Translations under genes and position numbers: made by a program
Part shown: one piece after another, positions 55,575 through 64,000 of the stretch
Numbering within the stretch: position 1 is the first letter of the stretch
Layout of the letters: every line of letters begins with the position of its first letter
Assembly: GCF_017696015.1 (NCBI RefSeq)
Contig: NZ_JAAORL010000002.1
Span: forward strand, 603,870-667,869
Reading direction: 5' to 3'
Length of the DNA stretch: 64,000 bases
Source of the DNA: Prochlorococcus marinus CUG1415
GTDB taxonomy: Bacteria > Cyanobacteriota > Cyanobacteriia > PCC-6307 > Cyanobiaceae
Notes under the pieces: model-generated
Databases searched by the model: none
What the model was told of the DNA's origin: nothing
What the model saw: the letters and a program-made list of their open reading frames with translations, nothing else

Positions 55575-58478
55575 TTATTTGAGAACTTTTTTAAGATATT
55601 TTGCTGTATGGCTAGTGGGATGTTTAGCTACATCCTCAGGAATACCTTCTGCAATAATTTCGCCGCCTTTATCACCTCCATCGGGTCCTAAATCAATAAT
55701 CCAATCCGAGCATCTAATTACATCTAAATTATGTTCAATAACAATTACAGTATTACCTTTATCTACCAAACGTTGTATCACATCCATTAATTTATGAACA
55801 TCATAAAAACTTAAACCTGTAGTTGGTTCATCAATCAAATATAGAGTTTTTCCAGTAGCTCTTTTGGATAATTCTGTTGCCAACTTAACTCTTTGAGCCT
55901 CTCCGCCTGATAATGTAGGCGCTGGTTGACCTAATTTGACATATCCTAAGCCGACATCTACCAATGTAGATAATCTATCAGCAGCTTGAGGTATAGCAGA
56001 AAAAGTTTCTGCAGCTTGTTCAACAGTCATCTCTAAAACATCAGATATATTGAAACCTTTGTATTTAACTTGAAGAGTTTCTCTATTAAATCGAGCTCCT
56101 TTGCATACTTCACATTGAACATAAACATCAGGTAAAAAATTCATTTCGATAACATTGACTCCCTGGCCTTTACACGCTTCGCATCTACCTCCTTTCACAT
56201 TAAAACTAAATTGGCCAGCTTGATAACCCCTTGCTTTTGCTTCCACTGTGGCAGTAAATATCTGCCTTATAGGATCAAAAGCACCTGTATAGGTGGCAGG
56301 GTTTGATCTTGGTGTTCTTCCTATTGGAGATTGATCAATAACGATAACCTTATCAATTGCCTTTATGCCTTTCAACTCTTTTACCCCTTGCGGAAAAGGA
56401 ACTTTTAATCCTAGAGAATGACACAAAGCAGGGTGAAGCAATTCATTTATCAAGGTACTTTTCCCACTACCGCTAACACCAGTTACAGAAACCAATCTTC
56501 CCAGTGGAAATTCTACTGATATATTCTTTAAATTATTTTTTGAACAGTTATTTAAAATTAAACTTTTTTTAACAGATGATCTACGTTCTTTTGGGGTAGG
56601 AATCGATTTCCTACCACTAAGATAAGCACCAGTTAATGACCTATCTGATTTCACAACATCTTGATATGATCCCTTAGCAATTATTTCACCACCATAAACA
56701 CCCGCTCCTGGACCAATATCTACTAGATAATCTGCGGATTTCATAGTATCTTCATCATGTTCAACAACAACTAAAGTGTTTCCAAGATCTCTTAGGCTTT
56801 TTAAAGTTTCTAATAATCTGTCATTATCTCTCTGATGTAAACCAATACTTGGTTCATCTAGTACATATAGAACACCAGTAAGACCTGCACCTATTTGCGT
56901 AGCCAATCTAATACGCTGTGCTTCTCCGCCAGACAAAGTCATGGCTGGCCTATCTAAAGTTAAATAATCTAAACCTACATTAATTAAAAACTTCAAACGT
57001 AAACGAATCTCTTTTAAAACCAATTCACCTATCTGCTTTTGTTTTTGTGATAAAGATATATTTTCCTTCTTGGTCTTACCTAATCCCATTATGAGCTCTA
57101 TCTTAGTTAGAGTGTCAGAAACACTTATAGAAGTTAAGTCAGTAATATTATATGGACCAAGTTTAACGGCCAAAGCCTCAGGCCTTAATCTTTTTCCAGA
57201 GCATGTCTTGCAGGGAACCAATTCTAAATACTTTTCTAATTTTTGTTTTACTGATTCTCCATTGGCTTCATTCAATTGCCTTTCTAATATTGGCAAAATT
57301 CCCTCAAAAGGTCTTTCAAAACCACTTGAAGTTTTAAAGCGACTATCAGCTTGAATTAATATTGGTTTATCTGATCCCAAAAGTAAAACTTTTTTTTGCA
57401 AATCACTTAAATCTTTCCAAGGAGTTTTTAATTCAAAACCATAAGCTTGTCCTACAGAATAAAGTAAAGAGAAGTAATAAGTATTATCTTTTTCACTCCA
57501 AGGAGCTATTGCAGCATAAACAGGCAATGTTTTATCAGGTATAACTCTATCAGCAGTAAATTTTTTTAAATAACCAATCCCATGACAATCTGGACACGCC
57601 CCATATGGGCTATTAAAAGAAAATAATCTAGGAGAAAGTTCTTCAACAATAGAGCCATGCACAGGACATGCATAATTTTCTGAGTAAAGTTTTTCTCTCT
57701 CTAAGTTAGAAGGTAAGTTTTCTCCTTTTTTTGGAACAACTTCTACTATTGCTAGGCCATCACCTCTTTTAAGACAAGTTTGTAGAGAATCATTTAATCT
57801 TTCTTGTATTCCATCTCTTGCAATTAATCTATCAACTACTACCTCAATATTATGAATTTGATTTTTATCTAATTCAATGCTATCAGCAAGTTCTCTTACC
57901 TCTCCGTTGATTCTTACTCTAGCAAATCCTTCAGCAGCTAGTCCACTTATTAATTTTGTATGTGTTCCTTTTTTACCTCTTACAACAGGAGCCAACAATT
58001 GATACCTTGTTCCTTCTGGCAAGAGAAGAATTTGATCAACCATTTCATCAATTGTTTGCGGCGCAATTGGAATCCCACAGTGGTGACAATGCGGCTCGCC
58101 AGCACGACCAAACAATAATCTTAAATAATCTTGTATCTCTGTTACTGTTCCAACTGTTGATCGAGGATTATGACTTGTAGATTTTTGATCAATTGAAATA
58201 GCAGGAGATAAACCTTCAATATTGTCAACATCTGGTTTATCTACTTGACCCAAAAACTGCCTTGCGTATGCCGAAAGACTTTCAACATATCTTCTTTGAC
58301 CTTCAGCAAAAATCGTATCGAAGGCTAAAGAACTTTTACCACTTCCACTCACACCAGTAAAAACTATAAATTTATTCCTAGGTAGAGAAAGGTCTATATT
58401 TTTTAAATTATGCTGACGAGCTCCCCTAATAATAATTGCATTATCTTCTTCAAAGCTATTATCAATTTTTGTAGCCAT
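55575..58478 (-). CDS. uvrA: Excinuclease ABC subunit A
   Basis: UvrA finds bulky DNA lesions for nucleotide excision repair. The frame opens at 58511, but ATG 58478 gives the normal MATKIDNSFEEDNAIIIRGA start, and 967 residues. Two ABC ATPase modules are present: Walker A FTGVSGSGKSSLAFD and TGVSGSGKSTLINE, signatures TLSGGEAQRIRLATQIG and TLSGGEAQRVKLATELS. The zinc sites include CPVHG...CPDCHG (one ligand may be His) and CEACKGQG...CEVCKG. No clear SOS box is visible upstream. Confidence 0.97.
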   Translation of the reverse strand: MATKIDNSFEEDNAIIIRGARQHNLKNIDLSLPRNKFIVFTGVSGSGKSSLAFDTIFAEGQRRYVESLSAYARQFLGQVDKPDVDNIEGLSPAISIDQKSTSHNPRSTVGTVTEIQDYLRLLFGRAGEPHCHHCGIPIAPQTIDEMVDQILLLPEGTRYQLLAPVVRGKKGTHTKLISGLAAEGFARVRINGEVRELADSIELDKNQIHNIEVVVDRLIARDGIQERLNDSLQTCLKRGDGLAIVEVVPKKGENLPSNLEREKLYSENYACPVHGSIVEELSPRLFSFNSPYGACPDCHGIGYLKKFTADRVIPDKTLPVYAAIAPWSEKDNTYYFSLLYSVGQAYGFELKTPWKDLSDLQKKVLLLGSDKPILIQADSRFKTSSGFERPFEGILPILERQLNEANGESVKQKLEKYLELVPCKTCSGKRLRPEALAVKLGPYNITDLTSISVSDTLTKIELIMGLGKTKKENISLSQKQKQIGELVLKEIRLRLKFLINVGLDYLTLDRPAMTLSGGEAQRIRLATQIGAGLTGVLYVLDEPSIGLHQRDNDRLLETLKSLRDLGNTLVVVEHDEDTMKSADYLVDIGPGAGVYGGEIIAKGSYQDVVKSDRSLTGAYLSGRKSIPTPKERRSSVKKSLILNNCSKNNLKNISVEFPLGRLVSVTGVSGSGKSTLINELLHPALCHSLGLKVPFPQGVKELKGIKAIDKVIVIDQSPIGRTPRSNPATYTGAFDPIRQIFTATVEAKARGYQAGQFSFNVKGGRCEACKGQGVNVIEMNFLPDVYVQCEVCKGARFNRETLQVKYKGFNISDVLEMTVEQAAETFSAIPQAADRLSTLVDVGLGYVKLGQPAPTLSGGEAQRVKLATELSKRATGKTLYLIDEPTTGLSFYDVHKLMDVIQRLVDKGNTVIVIEHNLDVIRCSDWIIDLGPDGGDKGGEIIAEGIPEDVAKHPTSHTAKYLKKVLK

Positions 58479-58533
58479 GTTTAAATCTAATGAATGATTT
58501 AAAAAATACAATTATAGTAGAATTTTTTCTAAT

Positions 58534-60213
58534 TTATGCAGCTGCCCTGACAAGAAGTTTAGAAGCGTAATCATTTGCTTCGCCAAAACCTCCTCCAATC
58601 AGTTCTATTAATTCATGTTTTCTCTCTTTTGTTGTAGTTAATTTTGATATTGAAGTATAAGTTATTCCATTAATTACATTTTTATATACTTTAAAATGCG
58701 CTGATCCTGCAGCAGCTAAAAAAGGCTGATGTGTAATGCATAAGACTTGTTGATTTTTAGAAATTTCTTTTATAAGCTCAACCAAAGAAAATAAAGATTT
58801 ACCACTTAAACCACTATCAATTTCATCTAAAAAGAAAGTATTGGGTTTTTTAGAAATACTAGATTTAATAGCTAATAAAAATCTTGACATTTCTCCGCCA
58901 GAAATAACATTTGATAATGGAGCCAGCTTCTGATCAGGATTAGCAGAAAACAAAAAATTTATATCGTCAATTCCATCGCCAGAAGGATTGCAGACAGTAA
59001 ATTCAATTGAAAAATTTGCATTTTCTAAACCTAGATTGCCTAAAATCGACATTACTGAATTTTGTAATTGTTTAGCAATTTTTTTTCTTTCAGTAGATTG
59101 AATAACAAATAAAGAATTTAAATTACTTAGTAAATTCTCAATTTGAGATTTAATACTGCAAATCTCATTATCTTGATCGTTTTGTTGGAAATAAGTCTTT
59201 AATTGATCACGCTTTTCGATTAATTGAGTTAGATCCAATGAAAAAGTTCTCTCTAAGTTTTTTAAAAAGAATAATCTTTTTTGTATTTCTGGAAGATTAG
59301 ATTCATAATTTTCTGTTTCTTGCAAATATGACTTTAGATCAAAAATCAAATCTTCAACATCAGCATGAATATTGAATAACTTCTCTCTAAATTGTTGAAT
59401 CTTTAAATCGAAATCGGCTGTTTTATTTAAAATCTTTAGTGATTGATTTATGAAAGAAGTTACTGACGGTTCATCATGACTGAAATTATTTAAATTTTCT
59501 AATGATGATTTAATTGAATTATTAATTTCAAGATTATTTACAAGTTTATTTTCTAATGACTCTAGTTCTAAAATTTCTTCACTTGAATTTAAATCAGCTT
59601 CTTCTAAACTCTTCAACATGAGTTTAATTGCCAAATTTTCTTCTTCTTGATTCCTAGAAAATTCTATTTTTTCATTCAATAATCTTGTTAACTTTTCACT
59701 TTCTCTCCATATACTTTTAATCCTTTCGCTAGTATCTCTAAATTCTTTAGAACATAAGTCATCAATAATTAGTCTTCTCTTGTCTAGAGAGTCAAAGATA
59801 AAAGTGTCAGATTGACCTGCAAAATCTATTAAAAATCCTCCAAGTTTTTCTAATAATTGTCTATTAATTGGTAAATCATTAAGGCTATATTTAGATAAGA
59901 TTTTATTATTTTTTTTATAGGATTTTCTTTTAATTTTCAGTTCTGAAGAAGTTATTTCAAAACCATTACTAATTAACCAATTATTAATTTGAAAAGAAGA
60001 AGAAAATATCGCCTCAATAACGCAAAAATCTTTTCCTGGACGTATTAAATGTTTTAGAGGTATATTAGTTCCACCAAATAGAGCATTTAGGGAATCCAAA
60101 ATTAATGATTTTCCTGAACCTGAATCCCCAGTTATGATATTCAAACCTTTTTCGAAATTAATTTCTATAATTTCTATTAAGGCAATATTTTCTATTTTTA
60201 GTTGTATTAACAT
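58534..60213 (-). CDS. recN: DNA repair protein RecN
   Basis: RecN is an SMC-like ATPase that helps repair double-strand breaks. The 559-residue protein has the N-terminal Walker A GDSGSGKSLILDSLNALFGG, a long coiled coil (about residues 160-370) and the C-terminal signature SGGEMSRFLLAIKSS followed by FFLDEIDSGLSG. The Walker A begins GDSGSGKS rather than the common GETGAGKS. It lies 22 bp upstream of the uvrA start, in the same direction. Confidence 0.95.
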   Translation of the reverse strand: MLIQLKIENIALIEIIEINFEKGLNIITGDSGSGKSLILDSLNALFGGTNIPLKHLIRPGKDFCVIEAIFSSSFQINNWLISNGFEITSSELKIKRKSYKKNNKILSKYSLNDLPINRQLLEKLGGFLIDFAGQSDTFIFDSLDKRRLIIDDLCSKEFRDTSERIKSIWRESEKLTRLLNEKIEFSRNQEEENLAIKLMLKSLEEADLNSSEEILELESLENKLVNNLEINNSIKSSLENLNNFSHDEPSVTSFINQSLKILNKTADFDLKIQQFREKLFNIHADVEDLIFDLKSYLQETENYESNLPEIQKRLFFLKNLERTFSLDLTQLIEKRDQLKTYFQQNDQDNEICSIKSQIENLLSNLNSLFVIQSTERKKIAKQLQNSVMSILGNLGLENANFSIEFTVCNPSGDGIDDINFLFSANPDQKLAPLSNVISGGEMSRFLLAIKSSISKKPNTFFLDEIDSGLSGKSLFSLVELIKEISKNQQVLCITHQPFLAAAGSAHFKVYKNVINGITYTSISKLTTTKERKHELIELIGGGFGEANDYASKLLVRAAA

Positions 60214-60281
60214 GATAAATCTTCCATATAAAAAAATTAACTTCTTTTTTAGAAAAATAAAGGTTTTAAATATATAAAGTT

Positions 60282-62138
60282 ATGAAAGAAGACTTTACTG
60301 ATTTTATTGAGGTATCTGGACTCTTAAATTATGATCCAGATACAATTTCTAAAATTTACAAAAAAAACCCTAAAAGACTTTTAAAAAGACTTTGGCAAAC
60401 ACTCCTACCTATTTTTGCTTACATCTTTTCCGTTGGATGGGATAAATTAACTGGAAGACTGAAAAATGAACAGCAAGCAAGATTTAGAGCAAGAGAATTA
60501 ACAAATTTGTTAGTAGAACTTGGACCTGCATTTGTTAAAGCAGGCCAAGCTTTATCAACAAGACCAGATATAATCCCAGGTATTCTTCTAGAAGAATTAT
60601 CTGAATTGCAAGATCAGCTTCCTGGTTTTGATGGAGATAAAGCTATGGAGTTAATAGAAGAAGATTTAGGAAACAAAATAGATGAGATTTTTTTAGAAAT
60701 TGATAAAGAGCCAATTTCTGCTGCTTCTTTAGGTCAAGTGCATAAAGCTAAATTAAAAAATGAAGAGATCGTTGCAATAAAAGTACAACGGCCAGGTTTA
60801 AGAGAACAAATAACCTTAGATCTTTACATTGTAAGGAATATTGCTTATTGGCTAAAAAACAATATCGGATTGATAAGAAGTGATCTAGTTGCTTTGATTG
60901 ATGAATTAGGTAAGAGAGTTTTTGAAGAAATGGATTATCTAAACGAAGCTGCAAATGCAGAAAAATTTAGAGATATGCATAAACATAACAAGATGATTGC
61001 CGTACCAAAAATTTATAAAGAAATAACTTCAAGAAGAGTTTTAGCAATGGAATGGATAGACGGTACAAAATTAACAAATTTAGAGGATGTAAAAAAATTA
61101 GGAATTAATCCTGATGATATGATTGATATAGGAGTGCAATGCAGTTTAGAACAGCTTTTAGAACATGGTTTTTTTCATGCAGACCCGCATCCAGGCAATT
61201 TATTAGCCTTAGAAGATGGAAGATTATGTTATCTAGATTTTGGAATGATGAGCGAAGTTTCCAGAGAATCTAGGTCAGGATTAATTCAAGCAGTAGTTCA
61301 CTTAGTAAATAAAAACTTCGATAAATTATCTCAAGATTTCGTAAAATTAGGATTTTTATCAGAAGAAGTTAATCTAGAACCCATTGTTCCAGCATTTCAA
61401 GATGTTTTCATTAACGCCGTTGAACAAGGGGTTTCGAAAATGGATTTTAAAAGCGTCACAGACGATATGTCCGGTGTCATGTATAAATTCCCTTTCAGAC
61501 TTCCCCCATATTATGCACTTATAATTAGGTCATTACTTACATTAGAAGGAATAGCTTTAAGCGTAGATCCAAACTTCAAAATATTAGGCGCTGCTTATCC
61601 ATATTTTGCAAGAAGATTGATGGAGGACCCTGATCCACAATTAAGGGAAAGCCTTAAAGAAATGCTTTTTGATAATAAAAAATTTAAATGGGACCGTTTA
61701 GAAGATCTACTTTCTAACGCTGCAAAGCAAACAAATCTCGATTTAGAAAAACTTTTAGACGAAGTTATAAATCTTCTCTTTTCTCGAAAAGGAGGTTTTC
61801 TTAGAGATGAAATAATTGAAAGTTTAACAAATCAGATAGATTTACTTAGTCTAAAAATATTGAAAAGTTTAAATAATTATCTTCCACAATCAATTAAATT
61901 AAATACTACTAACGAAAATAATAACTTGAGTGACCTTATAATGTATATTGAGCCATTGAAAAACTTTTTAGAGATTTTACAAAAAATACCTGGGTATTCA
62001 ATTGACATTTTTCTAAAAAGAATTCCTCGCCTTATAAATGAACCTTATACAAAAGAAATGGGTATAAAAATTGCAAAAAAAGTTACAGAAAAAGGAATGG
62101 TTAGACTTGTAAAGATCGCAGCTGGTACAAATATCTAA
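60282..62138 (+). CDS. ABC1/AarF (UbiB-type) atypical kinase
   Basis: The 618-residue protein has the atypical protein-kinase-like family motifs: KAGQALSTRPDIIP (KxGQ), an alanine-rich nucleotide loop ISAASLGQVHKA, and HADPHPGNLL with LCYLDFGMMSE as the catalytic region. These proteins are linked to quinone biosynthesis or lipid homeostasis, in cyanobacteria and plastids to plastoquinone or tocopherol. The specific role here is not known. It is followed by the DUF1400 gene with a 1-bp gap. Confidence 0.93.
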   Translation: MKEDFTDFIEVSGLLNYDPDTISKIYKKNPKRLLKRLWQTLLPIFAYIFSVGWDKLTGRLKNEQQARFRARELTNLLVELGPAFVKAGQALSTRPDIIPGILLEELSELQDQLPGFDGDKAMELIEEDLGNKIDEIFLEIDKEPISAASLGQVHKAKLKNEEIVAIKVQRPGLREQITLDLYIVRNIAYWLKNNIGLIRSDLVALIDELGKRVFEEMDYLNEAANAEKFRDMHKHNKMIAVPKIYKEITSRRVLAMEWIDGTKLTNLEDVKKLGINPDDMIDIGVQCSLEQLLEHGFFHADPHPGNLLALEDGRLCYLDFGMMSEVSRESRSGLIQAVVHLVNKNFDKLSQDFVKLGFLSEEVNLEPIVPAFQDVFINAVEQGVSKMDFKSVTDDMSGVMYKFPFRLPPYYALIIRSLLTLEGIALSVDPNFKILGAAYPYFARRLMEDPDPQLRESLKEMLFDNKKFKWDRLEDLLSNAAKQTNLDLEKLLDEVINLLFSRKGGFLRDEIIESLTNQIDLLSLKILKSLNNYLPQSIKLNTTNENNNLSDLIMYIEPLKNFLEILQKIPGYSIDIFLKRIPRLINEPYTKEMGIKIAKKVTEKGMVRLVKIAAGTNI

Positions 62139-62139
62139 A

Positions 62140-62712
62140 ATGAAATTTAGGAAATTTTTAATAATAAAAATATTTTTTATTTTAATAAGTTCTCAATTAG
62201 TTTTTAATGTTTCAAAAGCTAATTCTGCTGAAGAAATTAAAATTATATACAGCATATTTTCTAGAACAATTAAAGTAGATTCATTAAAAACATTTGCTGA
62301 AAAAGGTAACTCAACAAAAAAATTAAAACGAATTTTAAAAGCCACTGGTTCTCCTGATAAAGAAATTAGATCAGTATTAAATAAAAATTTTGAAATCCCT
62401 ATTACGATTGCAAGCAAATTAGTATATTCAGAAATAGGGAATATTATTTTAAGAAGAGTTTCATCTATTATCCACCCGCCCAAAGCAAATGATGAAAGAA
62501 CAGGTATGTTAGCTCTTAGAGCAAGTGTAATTCAAGGTATTAACAGAGGAAATGGGCAAATAAATCTTATAAACTTTTTTGAAGGATATCCAACAAAAAC
62601 TGTTATTTTAGATGTTAACGCTTTGAGCAAAGTTATGAATAAAGTAGAATCAATTTCAGAATTATTAGACTTTTTTACAAATTCTCCTCTAGAAAAAATT
62701 AAAACGAATTAA
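62140..62712 (+). CDS. Secreted DUF1400 protein
   Basis: The 190-residue protein has a signal peptide (residues 1-30, hydrophobic core FLIIKIFFILISSQLVF, ending around NSA-EE) and then sequence typical of the cyanobacterial DUF1400 family: IKIIYSIFSRTIKVDSLKTFAE and ERTGMLALRASVIQG. Fused DUF1400-hydrolase proteins exist in other cyanobacteria; here only the short form is present. It is 1 bp after the ABC1 kinase gene and 6 bp before thrC. Confidence 0.82.
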   Translation: MKFRKFLIIKIFFILISSQLVFNVSKANSAEEIKIIYSIFSRTIKVDSLKTFAEKGNSTKKLKRILKATGSPDKEIRSVLNKNFEIPITIASKLVYSEIGNIILRRVSSIIHPPKANDERTGMLALRASVIQGINRGNGQINLINFFEGYPTKTVILDVNALSKVMNKVESISELLDFFTNSPLEKIKTN

Positions 62713-62718
62713 TCAACC

Positions 62719-63822
62719 ATGGTGTTATTAAATAAAATCAAAAATAAATTGCGTATAAATTACAGAAAAAAAAGATGGCCAGGACTCATCGAAGCTTACA
62801 AACAATATCTTCCAGTTACAAAAAAAACCCCTATTATTTCCCTAAAAGAGGGAAATACACCACTAATTTTTAGTGACTCAATTAGTAATTTAATTGGAAA
62901 TGGAACAAAGGTTTTTTTAAAATATGATGGTCTAAATCCCACAGGATCTTTTAAAGATCGAGGTATGACTATGGCAATTAGCAAAGCAAAAGAAGAAGGA
63001 CGCGAAGCTGTAATTTGTGCAAGTACTGGAAACACTTCTGCTGCTGCTGCTGCATATGCTTCTAGAGGAGGATTAAAACCTTATGTTTTAATCCCTGAAG
63101 GTTTCGTTGCACAAGGAAAGCTTGCACAAGCTTTAATGTATGGAGCTGAGATAATATCTATTAATGGAAACTTTGATAAGGCTCTTGAAATTGTTAGAGA
63201 TTTATCTTCAAAACATCCGGTAGAACTTGTTAATTCTGTTAACCCATATCGAATACAAGGGCAAAAGACAGCCGCTTTTGAAATTGTTGATGACTTAGGT
63301 ATTACGCCTGATTGGCTTTGTATTCCAATGGGCAATGCAGGAAATATAACTGCTTATTGGATGGGGTTTCAAGAATATTCACAAATAAAAAGAAATTTAA
63401 AATTACCAATTATGATGGGGTTTCAAGCTCAAGGCTCTGCTCCATTAGTGCAAAATATAATAGTTAAAGATCCTGACACAATTGCAACAGCAATAAGAAT
63501 TGGTAATCCTGTTAATAGAGAAAAGGCAAAAATAGTAAAAAAAGAGAGCAAAGGAGACTTTCAGTCAGTGACAGATGAAGAAATAATAAATGCTTATAAG
63601 ATTCTTGCCAAAGAAGGAGTATTTTGTGAACCTGCCAGTGCAGCATCAGTTGCTGGACTCATTAAAAATAAAAATAGAATTCAGAAAGAGTCAACTATTG
63701 TTTGTGTTCTTACTGGAAATGGATTGAAAGACCCTGATTGTGCTATTAAAAACAATAATGCTGTTTTTAGAAAAAATATTGAACCTTCCTTAAAAAATAT
63801 AACTAAAATCTTAGGATATTAA
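62719..63822 (+). CDS. thrC: Threonine synthase
   Basis: ThrC converts phosphohomoserine to threonine with PLP. The 367-residue protein has the PLP lysine in NPTGSFKDRGM (near residue 78), CASTGNTSAAAAAYASRGG, and the glycine loop PMGNAGNITAYW; the C-terminal LTGNGLKDPD is typical. The short, bacterial-type form is stand-alone. Behind it the region is non-coding and appears to hold the replication origin. Confidence 0.95.
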   Translation: MVLLNKIKNKLRINYRKKRWPGLIEAYKQYLPVTKKTPIISLKEGNTPLIFSDSISNLIGNGTKVFLKYDGLNPTGSFKDRGMTMAISKAKEEGREAVICASTGNTSAAAAAYASRGGLKPYVLIPEGFVAQGKLAQALMYGAEIISINGNFDKALEIVRDLSSKHPVELVNSVNPYRIQGQKTAAFEIVDDLGITPDWLCIPMGNAGNITAYWMGFQEYSQIKRNLKLPIMMGFQAQGSAPLVQNIIVKDPDTIATAIRIGNPVNREKAKIVKKESKGDFQSVTDEEIINAYKILAKEGVFCEPASAASVAGLIKNKNRIQKESTIVCVLTGNGLKDPDCAIKNNNAVFRKNIEPSLKNITKILGY

Positions 63823-64000
63823 TATCCAAAAAAATAAGTGTCTGTGGAAATCAATTTAAAATAAACATTCTCTGTTGAAAAACATATAAAAAATAATTCT
63901 CTTTGTTGAATATTTTTGTCTTTATTCAGAAAATTTAAATTAATTCAACAAATAGAAAAATTTTTCCACTTATTTAAATATTAAAAAACTAAGTAAGTAA
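63823..64000. other. oriC: Candidate replication origin (DnaA-box-like cluster after thrC)
   Basis: This A+T-rich stretch runs to the window edge. It has five 9-mers close to a TTTTCCACA DnaA box: ATTTCCACA (63843-63851, minus), TTTTCAACA (63873-63881, minus), TATTCAACA (63904-63912, minus), AATTCAACA (63942-63950, plus) and TTTTCCACT (63962-63970, plus). No ORF is seen. In these cyanobacteria thrC flanks the origin and dnaN lies just beyond, so position and motif agree. Function is inferred. Confidence 0.6.

Noticed and set aside
58479..58533. SOS (LexA) box upstream of uvrA
   Set aside because: No RGTAC-N3-DGTWC-type palindrome was found there; the recN upstream region also lacks one.

Overview
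The window is a stretch of chromosome from a very A+T-rich marine picocyanobacterium, most probably a high-light Prochlorococcus. The evidence is: intergenic DNA that is nearly all A and T; short spacers; few Shine-Dalgarno sequences; cyanobacterial markers (sqdB/sqdX for sulfolipid, a DesC-type desaturase, a phytol kinase-like protein, a DUF3134 protein, a group 2 RpoD-type sigma factor, a DUF1400 protein, a sucrose-phosphate synthase); and thrC followed by a likely replication origin at the right edge, where dnaN would be expected next. The assignment is inference from gene content and composition; no search was run.

Layout. 1-5 kb: a partial SpoIID/LytB-like gene, rpmI-rplT, a TPR protein, thiG, then sqdB-sqdX. 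5-10.7 kb (minus): a small unknown gene, gcvP-gcvH, a PLP enzyme of the 'aluminium resistance' family and an HTH-like protein, divergent from desC. 10.8-19.6 kb: desC, rplI-dnaB-mnmG, a chorismate lyase-like gene, an Arg-rich protein, a SprT-like protease, a membrane-anchored unknown, an ATP-dependent DNA ligase and a 50-codon ORF. 19.6-23.4 kb (minus): a TVP38-like membrane protein, valS, an A-type Fe-S carrier and tRNA-Val(UAC). 23.5-34.3 kb (plus): mazG, speE, speB, gcvT, aspS, pyrG, queE, queC, pabB, pabC. 34.3-41.4 kb: cobA, an MFS transporter, ppk, a sigma factor, a phytol kinase-like gene and a DAHP synthase. 41.5-50.4 kb: acnB, a ClC antiporter, purU, a ThiO-like oxidase, dnaK, aroE. 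50.4-55.4 kb: rpsF, argG, two small genes, mraY, a small unknown and a single-domain sucrose-phosphate synthase. 55.5-64 kb: uvrA, recN, an ABC1 kinase, a DUF1400 protein, thrC and the oriC candidate.

The genes are mainly housekeeping. Recurrent themes are chorismate metabolism (DAHP synthase, aroE, pabB, pabC, a chorismate lyase-like protein), glycine and one-carbon metabolism (gcvT, gcvH, gcvP, purU, a ThiO-like oxidase), polyamines (speE-speB), and replication or repair (dnaB, ligase, uvrA, recN, oriC). Genes are tightly packed, with 4-bp start/stop overlaps and several convergent 3' overlaps.

I found no prophage, insertion sequence, CRISPR array, restriction system or defence island, and no intergenic stretch above 300 bp. 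I do not see a clearly new multi-gene system. The most interesting signals are the DnaA-box-like cluster after thrC, the sucrose-phosphate synthase that lacks a phosphatase domain and ends inside its convergent neighbour, and the isolated ATP-dependent ligase.
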